Below, in pieces: positions 49,101 to 59,603 of a stretch of 64,000 nucleotides of DNA. The translations under genes and the position numbers were made by a program. The DNA lies in contig JAQGDQ010000236.1 of the NCBI GenBank assembly GCA_030141605.1, positions 92,001 through 156,000 on the forward strand, read 5' to 3'. Below the pieces are notes generated by a model. That model ran no database searches. It was not told the DNA's origin and saw only the letters and a program-made list of their open reading frames with translations. This stretch comes from Tubiluchus corallicola. Its lineage: Eukaryota; Priapulida; Priapulimorpha; Priapulimorphida; Tubiluchidae. Within the stretch, counting starts at the first letter, position 1; the number at the start of each line of letters is the position of its first letter.

Positions 49101-52100
49101 ATCCATTGCTCGTCAGGCTTGGCATTGCTTAACTTCAGTCGCTAAGCATAGACAGTTATCACTTGCTTTACTCACATAACTTGATGCGTTGTATATGTTA
49201 CTTGCTTGTATAGCAGGGAATAAACATTTAGTGTAACAAGAATAATGCTTTTTTCGTCTAGGTGGGATATTTTGGAGAGACATGCAAAATTTTGAGTTTT
49301 TTCTCAGGGCTTGGGTTACACTGTGCACCTCACTACAATCCAGCTGATTTTATAAGTAAGTAAGTGATTTCCAGATTATTCTTAATAATTGTTAGATCAT
49401 CCCTCTTGTACTACAAACCACATGATTTTATTGTTGTTGTTGGCATCCTTCTGTCTCGGAAGACAATGGAGTGTGCGCCAAGAGAGTCAGTTATCTGTGG
49501 CTGAGCAGTGCTATCCTTGAACATCTCCAGGGCGCACGCCTGGGCAAGGTGTATGGAGATCCTGAGTTGCCCAGACAACAGGAACCACCTCTCTTCCTCC
49601 CTGGTGATGTCCAAAGGAAAGCGGAGCGATACGTTTGGCACCACGTTGGCTGCAGGAGCTGCCGGAATCAGGGAGCATGCTGTACTAGTCCGCCTTCGGG
49701 GCTCCACTCCTGATTTGGAAGGTTTGCTCCTCTACACATGGCCGTTGGGTCACTTGACCTCCTCCGCCTTCTAGCCGTTGGCTGCTTGTGCAACTCCTCC
49801 GCCTAGTGTCGAGATACAGTGTGGGCATCCTGCAAGCCTGCAGCGCCTGGTATTTCTAGGCGGTCACCCATCCAAGCACTAACATAGGCTCTACGTTGCT
49901 TAACTTCGGTGATCAGACGGGAACCGGTGTTTTCAACGTGATTTGGCCGTAGTTTACAAATCTGATTTTATAATATTGTAACAACTGCCTGTTATCGTAA
50001 TAACAGCATTGGTGCCGCCAGAGGTTAGCCAGCGGGATCCGGGGCGGAGCGCGGGCCACCAGTGCATTTTCCTGTATTTAAGCACAGTTTGAAGGCCCCA
50101 AATGAGATCTAAAATCTGGTACACAGATTTTCTCAAACGTGATAAATTCTGTTTTAATAAATATATTTTACCTACATTTACCTAGGTAATATATTCATTG
50201 TTTTCTATTGTACTGGTCATATACTTTAAACGCAAGTTTCTAATATACTGCAATGCGGATGACCCATTACTTAAGCTTAATTTATTTAGTTTCAAGATTA
50301 TCTATCCAGCAAAACGTGGATAATCAAACATAAAGCTGATTTGAGACTGTTGAGTTTACAGCCCACCCACTGTTCATACAAAATTTAATATGTTTCCGTG
50401 CATGCTAATTTCTCCCAAGTGACACAGCTAAATGTAATTTTTCTGCATTTTAGACAATTTTGCAGTTGCTAGAAGCTATTTCCTCGGGCAAATTCACTAG
50501 TTTAAAACGCGTTGTGAGACCTCAAACTCGTGACTCATAATTTGCCTGCTACCGTGAAAGGGGGGCCAGGCCCCTTGGGCCTCCCCCTAAATGCAGACAT
50601 GTAGTTACAATTAGTTAAAAACTGTCTACTAAGCAAATGAGTAGACAATCTACTAGACAATTGAGACGATACTGGACAGTGGCTAGACAAATGTAAGTGA
50701 TATACATGAACATAACTTCACTATGTAAATCAGCTGACTGCTCGGGGAATGCACAAACAAACAAGGGTTTGGTGTGTTTCTTGGTTTACTGCTAAAAAAC
50801 TTTATTCGCCCATAAAAAAAATTTCTTAAGAAATTGTATGGACGCAGGTGCATCAGTACGTCCACCTGCCGGCACCCATGAATAACAGCAGAGTAATATT
50901 ACTGCTGTCTTATGTATAGATTCTATGGACAACCTCAGTGTTTGCTTAAATAAATATATTTTAAGTCTTGCTTTAGAGAAATTTAGTTTTTTCATGCACA
51001 ACTTTCAAAATCAAAAAGCTTGAAGATTGAGGCGCATTTATGTTAATTGTTAAACTGAATTGTTTTTTGTTTGTTTCAGTGGAGGTTGTTGCATCTGACC
51101 AAGAAATGCATGAAAAAGTTGTTATTGGATACTTGGACTTGAAGTAAGCATAAAGTCTTTGTTTCTACTCTCTTCTTTTCTCAACATTTTAACGATGTTT
51201 CTTGTGATATGCCAAAAGCCTTTTTATATACAGTAAATCCTCGCTTAACGACTCCCCGTTTAGTGACGTTTCCTTTTAATGACGCTGACCTTTCAGACAC
51301 CTTTTTTCACTTAACGTCGCACGTTTCACTTTAATGCTGATTTTTTTGTTTTGCACAAGGCAAATTTTTGTTTTATCAATATAATTTTTACCTAATTTGT
51401 GCATTAAAACAGTACATATTGCATTATTCTGTTCTAAAAATGCACTCGTAACATAAACACAGTAATTATTACATATGTTTTTGCTTCCCGACTAACTACT
51501 AAGTGCTAGCGGGTGACATTCAGTGAGATCTGCTAGCAAACTTTATGTGTGCAACCCGTTGCTACAACAACCAGACTAAGTATCTAGATAAAATTCCCAT
51601 GGTTGCCCAGGCTTGGCTTTGGCTCTGCAGTATTTATTGTTCAACCGCTGCCTAGGCTTAAACGTTAACAAAAGAGAAACTGCTATAGCTAGGTAATGGA
51701 AAGTAAGATGTATATGTGGTTTCAAGAAAGTAGAAGGAAATTAATCAGTAGAAATATGAATTAAGCTCACAAAATGTTTAAGTTATATGATTTCACCAGC
51801 ATTGATTTTGCCTGTGAATCGTGAATCAATCCTTTTACATTATTTTCTATGAAAGTCTTGGCTTCATTTAACGACGCTTCACTTAACATCACGTTTTGCT
51901 GGAAGACATTAGCGACGTTATGTGAGGACTTACTGTATTTGCAATGGCTATTTATTTTGTATGGTAAAGACAAAGAGTCTTTAAAAATAGTGTGTTAGAA
52001 CTAATTTCTACTAAGTTGAAAATGAAATATTCAGTTATGTATTTAAACTGGATCACATACGAATAAAATGTGCTGTTACTGCTTATTGTTAGCTGACTGG

Positions 52101-55100
52101 AGCATGTGATTGTACGCTGACAAAAAAATGCATAAAATGTGTCAATGCAGACTAGGACTTGTGTGACTTTTTGTTAGTCATTCATCACACTTCAAACCAG
52201 AATGCAGCTTTCAGTGGCAGGACCTACTACAAACGTTGACTGATTGTGGCGGAACAGGATTGCAGTTCATTAACAAGGATATTCTTCTGAGTTGAGACAT
52301 TAAAGTGACAGGTTCAGATGTCTATACAGCCATGTTTGGCTGCATGTAAATTCTCGTTCATTTTGTAAATAGCCAGATGCAGTACGCCAAATGAAACCAC
52401 CTAATAGCAATTTTCCCATTGCTCATCAAGGCATATACTAGTTCCCATCACTGCTTAAGTTTTGCAGCCCATGACACACGGTAACCACTCATGTATACGT
52501 CTCATTGAAATGTTCCACAGTTGTAGAGGCAATATCTTAAAAATTCATCACCACTTCTGTTATTATTAATCTAATTTGTATTACGCAGGGAAACTCAGGA
52601 GGAATTCAAGGAAATGGATTATCAAAGATTTGACAGCGTTAGCTTGGCAATTAGCTACGACCAGCCTGAACTAGGAGATACTGAATCAGTACTGGATATG
52701 TATTATAATATGGATGATATACGCTTACAAATGGCTCATCGGTTTGACCTGTATAATAAGCGCAGATCAACTAGTAAGCTTTCAGATATTGTGCTTATTT
52801 ACTATGTTTTGCCTTGGTAGTTTTAAATTCAAAATATAGTAATGATGGCGAAATGCGACTTGTTTTCTCCCCCGTTCCCTACACTGTAATGGTTCCATCC
52901 GTTACGAAGCCATTGTATGGTGGCATCTACAAATATGCTGTGATGTAATGGTTGCAGTGGCCTAGCAGGTGCTTTTTCCATCTCAGTACCTATTCCACTA
53001 GCATGGTGGACACAAGACGAGCAATGTGGCTGTTTATATATAAATTTTGTTGTTTCTACATGTTTATCTAATAATTTTTTATATAATCACATTAACCATG
53101 CATATCAGTACCACCCAGTTTCATTACTGTATTAGCAAAATGGTCATATGTCACATGTATTGTAATGGCATAATCCTTGTAATCCTTATAAGAATTTGAC
53201 AAAGCCTGTTGACACAGGTGACACACCGTTTGAATATTCATTGTGTCAACTTACTGTCATGTTCAACCTAGTCATAAAGTTTTCTCATCTTTGAAATAAG
53301 AAAGCAGTTTATGATTCTAGAGGACACTCTATAATATTTTCAATGAATGTGTCTTGCGGTAAGAGATAATGCAGCTTTTCAGATGGGAAGCCTTTAGATT
53401 TTGCATGTTAACAAGATAATTGCCAGCAAATTGTGGTGTTATGGACCAAAAATGGAAGCTGGTTCAACAATTTAGACGTGATCTTTTAAAAGTGCATCAG
53501 TATTCTTATTTTTTTGTTCAGTTGTAGTAATTTATAAAAAAAACATTGTCAGTAGACAAATGTACATAGATTATGAATTGTAATTACAAGTTACCTCTAA
53601 TTACTGTATACCTGTAATAGTATTAGTAGTTACCTCATTAACTATCACTACAGTCAACCTCGGATATAAGGGACACCCTGGGACCGGAAAAAACCATCCC
53701 TTATATCCGATGTCCCTTATTGCCGAAGTTGAGTCAGACCGAGGGTGTATCTAGACCTGTACTTTTCTGTACTTTTACCCATATTTTTATGGATTATTGC
53801 TACACATTCAGTGCAAATGGTATGTAGGAAGGTTCTTCAGTGATGCGAGATGTATGTGACCGCGGAAACCGAGCTGTTCGAAGGCCAAGTTTGCAAAACA
53901 TGGAGGTTAAAAATTGATCAATTTCGCTTTGATCATAGGGTCTTTTATATGCGAGGTAATTTACCTGAGTTTCTTTTATGCAGGACCTGAAGATATCGTC
54001 CCTTATAACTGAAAGTCCCTTATATCCGAGCACCTTATATACGAAGATTTTTACATAGGAAAAACGTTACGAAAAATCAGGACCGGTGTTAGTGGTCCCT
54101 TATAAGCGAGTACCTTGTACCCGAGGTTGACGGTATAATAATCTGGCAACTATTGTCATCATCTTATTATGAACAGACAAAGTAATTTTATAATTTTCAT
54201 TGCAGATTTTTATTTTTTATTTAGTGATTGACACCAAGAGACAAAGTAAGCAGTTGCACAGTGTGAAAAAATTCTACGAGGATTATTATGACGAAAAATG
54301 GCCGACGTGTTTCTGGACTCAATATTCAGTGCTTACCAGACGAAACTTTTTACACGTATGTCTTGCAAATTACTTGTACTTAAGCTCCTTATTAATAACA
54401 GTGTTAGTGTTTAGTACACTTATGTAGTGCTTCCCTCATTTTAAAACGTCATTAACCTATCATGGCATTAACACTAATGGAGCGATCTAACGGAAGTGGA
54501 GCCAGACTTCAGCTATTTGATTTAGCCGTCATTAAAGATTTTAGCACTTTCATTTCTTGCAGATATTCTTTGGTATACTTTTAATTAAAATTACATTGTT
54601 GAGAATCTGAATTCACGTTACAAAAACGAACCGATGAAAATTGGATGATGAAGGTACATTTATTAGTTTAACTTGACGATAAGTGCTGTTTAATTATGCA
54701 AGCTATTATTGTTATGGCTATTATTATTATGAAGACATGACGAAAAATTTTTGTTGTTCATTTTTCCTTTCTCTCTCATTTTTTTATTCACCCGCTGTCT
54801 CCTTCTCTTTCATATCATATTCTTTTTCTGCTCTTAGCATGAATACCTAGAAGAGGTAGATGGTTTGACACAAGTTTTACTGTGAAGATTTTGGATTTTG
54901 TCACAGGCACAAGGAAAGATTCTTTCTAAATGGGCTGCCATTCAAGTTGTTGCAGTGGCTGTGATGGCTGGACTGGTTTGGTATCAAATTGAACGAAAAG
55001 AGGAAACACTGAAGGACAGGAAGGGAATAGTATGTCTTACAGCAATCTTTTGGCATTAAATTCCGTTTATTGTAGCTGTGTTTTATTAGGTATTTTTTAA

Positions 55101-57541
55101 ATAAAAGCACATTTTTAAATAAATAATAAACAAATAAACAAGCAAATGGTATAAAAAATATGGTTGATGCAACAGTTGTTCTGCATTAAACTGTGATTAA
55201 TATGTTTGTTTCTATCATTTCAGTTATTTTTCACTATAATATATTGGATGGTGAATCCGATGCTGGCAGCATTAACTGCTTGTAAGTACGACACATTTAT
55301 CCACTTGGTTAAATGTTAGATTCGTAGCACAGCCATACATATGTGCCTACCACATCTCTATTGTTTATTAACTGATATTTTGAGTATTAGAGCCAAAAGC
55401 TATTATTAATTAGATAAATCCCTGTAAGTATGACAATCAGCTTTATGAGGTCGTTCTGCTAATTTTTAGTTCCGGAAGACCGGGAAGTACTGAATAAGGA
55501 ACGATCTGCCGGTACATATCGTCTTTCAGCCTACTATTTAGCTAAACTGACCAGCGAGCTACCACTCACCATTGTCCTCCCTACACTGTTTCTAGTCATC
55601 ATCTTTCCCATGGTGGGATTGAATGGAGTACATGGATTTTTTGGCATGTGGATTTGCCTGATGTTGAATGCATTGGCAGCTGAGGTAAGTGGAAGTTTGA
55701 ACTACCCGTCACCGTTGTAGCATCACACAAACCATTTTAATCAGCGAATCAGTGAGTTGGACAAACAAGATGATAATAAGAGGAAAGTTATACAGAACTC
55801 TTGTGTAATGTCTTATTCTGCATGGCAATTATTAGTATCTAAATTAGGATTTCCGCGTGTATTCCCACCTAGGGATTTTCTCCTGATGTTCAAAACTCTA
55901 GTTTTATCACAAGGTTGACCCCTACAATGTACTTAAATGGAACAAGTCCCTATACTCAACAATCAGTGCCCAGCCAGGGTTTCTTGGAATGTTAAATTAG
56001 CAGACTGGTGTGATGAAAAACATCTAAAATAATGCCAGTGTTAAATATTAAAATTTATGATTGCATATATATAATGGGGCAAATGTACAGAGGGACATTT
56101 CGTAAGTTGCATCTTAAAACAAGACAAATAACTTGAATAACGTTCTCGTTGTCACCAGAGCCACCAACAAGAGTCAACAAGTAATAGCAGACATGGAGAA
56201 GAAAATTTATAGCTATAATTATATCTGTATCTTTTAAAAGATTTTAAATTCTTTTTCTAATTTTCTTAGTCTAACTAAAAAAATTAAAAAGTAACTATTT
56301 CAAAGTGTTTCATATGCTTTGCCCAAGTACAAGATGTAGCGTATGTATGTCAGTTTTGTGCCACACACTAGATGTTCACTGTATAGAACGTGCACTGACG
56401 CTGAACAACTGGCTGTTTGGTCTGTTTCAGGCATTTGGCTTGTTTGCTGGCGCTTATTTCCTCAACGAGTCACAGGGCATCACTATCTGTGTCACCATCA
56501 GCCTGTTCTACTTGATGATGGGTGGTTTTTATGCTGAACACGTACCCATCTGGCTGCTGTGGGGGCGCTACATATCACCGCCATTTTATTCGTTTGAGGC
56601 TTTCAATATTTTGGAATTCACAAATGCCAAACCCATTGAGTAAGTAAAGGTTGTACATCTCTATCTCATCGCGGTGAGTAAAATTTCAATATATTTACCC
56701 ATTACCTTCAATCAGCATTAAGCTAAATGATTTTTTATACATTTTGGCACATTGCAAGTCAATTTCCAGCATTTAATGGCAAGGCGATTTATTAAGTTGT
56801 GGCAAGACCGGAATCTAGTGATAATACTCTTGTATCAGATATTAAACTGACAGACATGTCTGTGATTTTGGGATACACAAGTGCCTTTTACAAGATAAGC
56901 AGTCAGAGACGGTAGATTAAATGAAATAGCCCTGAAACGATTTTCCTGATGGATACCTGCACATTTATCAACCAGGTATCTCATTGCTTAACTTTGGCTG
57001 CTAAGCACATACCACGATCATTCAGCAATTCTTCACTGAAGCAATAGTTAAATCTGCTATTAAAATTAATGAAACTGTAGCAATGCATCACCAGAAAATT
57101 TCTGCACAAAGCTGGAATTACTTGGAAACCAGTGACTATAACATGATGAAAACCCTAGATCTACCCTCTGATTGGCAATGCGCAAACATCTAGCGTAGTG
57201 CATTAGCTTTGTAGTCAAAATAATGGATGCAAAATATCATGGACACAAATTATTCTACTTTAATGTCTACTCTAAAAAAGTATAACGTTTAGTTTTACTA
57301 TAACTTTGAAATCTATTTTTTCAGATGTGCTGTAAAGAATTCTATATTTTTTGAATGTGTGAATGGCAGTGCTACACATATAGACTCTGACACAGTGCTA
57401 GAGACACTAGATACAAAGATTGAACTGGAATATAATATGATATTTCTCTTTGCTTACATGGTATTTTTCTATGTGTGTGCATATTTGATTCTCAGGTTTG
57501 CCAGAAAGCCAGAACAGTTGTTACATAAACATTCAAAGTGA
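43143..57541 (+). CDS. ABC transporter, G subfamily half-transporter, 14 coding exons
   Basis: This is a membrane exporter with ABCG order: nucleotide-binding domain first, then six membrane spans. It needs to dimerise to work; the substrate is unknown. Exons: 43143-43254, 43943-44115, 45576-45681, 46829-46929, 47692-47853, 49262-49355, 51080-51143, 52589-52773, 54225-54355, 54907-55029, 55224-55281, 55470-55684, 56431-56639, 57325-57541. The phases agree throughout, giving 1950 nt or 649 aa. Walker A is GPTGSGKTT (35-43), the Q-loop VLQQD, the signature LSGGE (140-144), Walker B LMYIDEPTTGLD (E165) and the switch His TIHQPS (H198). ABCG hallmarks follow: [21 protein letters not shown] before TM3, and a last extracellular loop with Cys residues and a sequon (ECVNGS) before the final span. 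The start at 43143 is the first in-frame Met. An acceptor-like TTTTTTTCTAG ending at 43106 allows 12 more in-frame codons and an unseen upstream exon, so the N terminus is uncertain. Confidence 0.93.
44300..44765 (-). mobile_element. 5'-truncated non-LTR retrotransposon (LINE) 3' fragment
   Basis: On the minus strand, 44717-44526 encodes a short frame with the pattern [16 protein letters not shown] and [12 protein letters not shown]. This is the conserved region after the reverse transcriptase in CR1/Jockey-type elements (R-S-F-x-x-x-A-P-x-L-W-N-x-x-P ... K-T-x-L-F). The element ends towards lower coordinates in an ATT-type tail (AATAATAATAATTTATT on the plus strand near 44310). The remainder of the element is missing. 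It lies in ABCG intron 2. Confidence 0.75.
44795..45100. repeat. Interspersed repeat, unclassified family, copy 2
   Basis: This is the counterpart of 21165-21490, with shared blocks TTCCAAATAGC, CAGCAC, a G-run with TTgAAAAAGAAC and GTATCTCTT. It is in ABCG intron 2, directly after the LINE fragment. Confidence 0.45.
48311..48717 (+). mobile_element. hAT-like MITE, third family (407 bp)
   Basis: The left end CAATGGCGTAGCTA and the right end CCTGGCTACACCCCTG are imperfect inverted repeats. The flanks ATAAAACT (48303-48310) and ATGAAACT (48718-48725) match at 7 of 8 positions. It lies in ABCG intron 5. Confidence 0.75.
48935..49160. repeat. Old interspersed repeat related to 52200-52460 and 56780-57030
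   Basis: The words GTTGTGGCGGAA and CATTGCTTAACTTcaGtcGCTAAGCA recur in diverged form at 52245-52260 and 56980-57007. The arrangement suggests ancient SINE copies. Borders and class are unresolved. Confidence 0.35.
49428..49953 (-). mobile_element. 5S-rRNA-derived SINE, copy 2
   Basis: Same structure as 25098-25652: a 5S-like head at 49953-49834 (minus strand), a shared body, and the 3' end GGATGCCAACAACAACAATAA. It has the better preserved promoter words GTTAAGCAACGTAGAGCC and GGATGGGTGACCGCC. About 28 nt of the body seen in copy 1 are absent. It lies in ABCG intron 6, again antisense to the host gene. Confidence 0.92.
51231..51935 (+). mobile_element. Tc1/mariner-pogo-type MITE, TCCTCGCTTA family, copy 2 (705 bp)
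   Basis: The left end CAGTAAATCCTCGCTTAACG and the right end ATGTGAGGACTTACTG are inverted repeats, flanked by TA (51229-51230, 51936-51937). Its interior matches the minus-strand reading of 34777-35452. It lies in ABCG intron 7. Confidence 0.82.
53651..54133. mobile_element. Tigger/pogo-like MITE (483 bp)
   Basis: The termini CAGTCAACCTCGGATATAAG and CCCGAGGTTGACGG are inverted repeats and the flanks are TA on both sides. Repeated sub-terminal words (CCCTTATATCCGA) occur in both halves. The termini resemble Tigger elements of the pogo group. No transposase remains. It lies in ABCG intron 8. Confidence 0.85.
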
Positions 57542-57785
57542 CATCATTGGTGTAAATTATCAGTGTTGTGGTTATTGAGTTTTGACTTCTGCAAGGTACT
57601 AAACTGGCTACAGTTAGTGTTGTGAAAGCTGCCATGACTTGATACTGCATATGCTTGTATGGCTGAGGTGCTAAGTCATGGTTATTATAGGAAAGACGTC
57701 AGACAGTTCAAGTTCTCTTACTCTTGGAGTTGCCAAATAGGGTTTGAACATTGTTCTATGTAAGAATCTGATGTATTGTGATTCT

Positions 57786-57791
57786 AATAAA
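57786..57791 (+). terminator. Poly(A) signal AATAAA of the ABCG gene
   Basis: A canonical AATAAA lies 245 bp after the ABCG stop codon and is the first such hexamer on the plus strand after it. Confidence 0.7.
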
Positions 57792-58790
57792 TGCTATGCA
57801 AGATTTGGAATTTCCTTTTCAACTTAATACCTTCACAATTTATTTTTTGTTCTAGAAACATCTCAATTAATACATTAATGCAGATACTGATGGAATGAAT
57901 GCATATATATTTATTGAAATTTTGACACCAAAAATAACGAAAGGAAGAAAATGCAAAAACAGTAGAGTTAACCCTGGATCAAGAATGGTTTAAAAGAAGC
58001 ACACGTTTATTATGCTTTTCATTCTTGTCATAAGATGTCACCACCTTAAGCAAAATGTACTATTACCAATGCTGATTACATTTCTAGCTCTGCCATCTGC
58101 TAAAATTACCATATAGATGTAATATAATTGTAACCAAGTAACATACTCACTGTATTTGAAATTATTATCAAACTAATAAGATAACATGTTTAATACCAAG
58201 ATCGCTAACCAGCCTAAGTGTCAATTACTCGTGCTAAAGTAATTACTATGCTAAGTGAATTATTAATCATTATTATAACGTTACACACTCATTAATTAAG
58301 GCAGGCTGCATGCAGCCTTGTACACTAGTCTTGTGCTTGCAACTTGGGATACCTCAAAAGAACTTTTGTATTTAACATGAAAAATACATCACAACATGCA
58401 TACAAGGAAAACAGCATGGACGGACCTATGTTGTACATGTACACTGTGTTTTGTACAAATTTATAAAATACCTAAATTCTTTAATGACTAGAAATGCTTA
58501 AAAATGCTATAAATTCCTTCTTATAATACGAATGAAAATTACGCTATATAAGTGTCACAGTACAAAATTTTTATTGATTACATTTTGAGTGTCCATTAAC
58601 CTCTAACGTCTGATGACAAACCAGTGAGGATCTTAAACTTTGACACCAAAATAATTTTCTGTAGATTCAAAATTTTATAGTGCAAGATTTATAAAGTGCA
58701 ATTTCCACATATTAATCAGTTTATCGTGTACCTAATAAAGATTACATATTAAATACATAAATAAATAAATATAAAAAATTTTGATTGAAA

Positions 58791-59067
58791 TAGGGTAGTC
58801 CAGAAAAAACATACCCGAAATTAGCTCATTAGACATTTATCCTTGTAGAGTCATTTGTAAAAGTGTGCCTGATCTCTCTTCTTTCCAAAGAGAAAATTCC
58901 TTGTGACGCTTGGTAGAGCGTTGAAGAGAAATTTGTTGCTGTTTGGAAAGAGGAGAAACCCGTAGTTGTAAAAGAGATCTTTGATGTAGATCTCTTTTAC
59001 AAACACCTCTACCAGGACAAATGGCTAAGAGTTCATTTGAGCAGACATTTTTCTGGACGACCCTGTA
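58791..59067. mobile_element. Mariner-like MITE (about 277 bp) with foldback structure
   Basis: The left end TAGGGTAGTCCAGAAAAAAC and the right end TTTTTCTGGACGACCCTGTA are inverted repeats, with TA at each border. The centre contains further inverted words (GTAAAAGAGATCT and AGATCTCTTTTAC near 58968-58999), so the element folds strongly. The open frame at 58837-59229 on the minus strand is formed by this repeat. Confidence 0.75.
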
Positions 59068-59603
59068 CATGATGAAAACAAGACAAAACAATAAAATAAA
59101 TAAAGGTGAGAGTTTGTGATTAAAATTGTAAAACTGCATTGATTCTTTCATACACTTAAATAATGAATTAACATCTTTTATAGTACAACGCTCCACCATG
59201 ATCACTATACAGTCAACATAATACTGCATATAATATCACAAAAGATTTAAAGTATAAAAATTCTAAATGCATCACACTTCTATAATACTGCGAATTATAT
59301 AACATGCAATGAAAAAATCATAATCAGAATCACAACTGCGTCTGGAATTATTTCTCTAGGTGCGTTATGAAAGTTAAATAAATAGCATATGCAAGTAATG
59401 TCATGAGTATGATGTGATATATTTAAATAATGCATGTGAATAACATCATACCACAAACATTATCATTTGCTGTTTGTTAAACTTTTATAACTAGACCATG
59501 GTGTTCAAACATAAGCCTCCTCTGTTACATTTGTACAGCGACGGGCATAATACAGTATGTAACTTATTTCTCTATGAGCTTTCTCATAGGAACAGAATAA
59601 ATG

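Larger units (their letters stand above)
57542..59603. other. ABCG 3' UTR and convergent intergenic spacer
   Basis: This is the interval between the stop codons of the convergent ABCG and folate-receptor-like genes. It contains the ABCG poly(A) signal (57786-57791) and a mariner-like MITE (58791-59067). The rest is AT-rich with no recognised gene. Confidence 0.6.
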
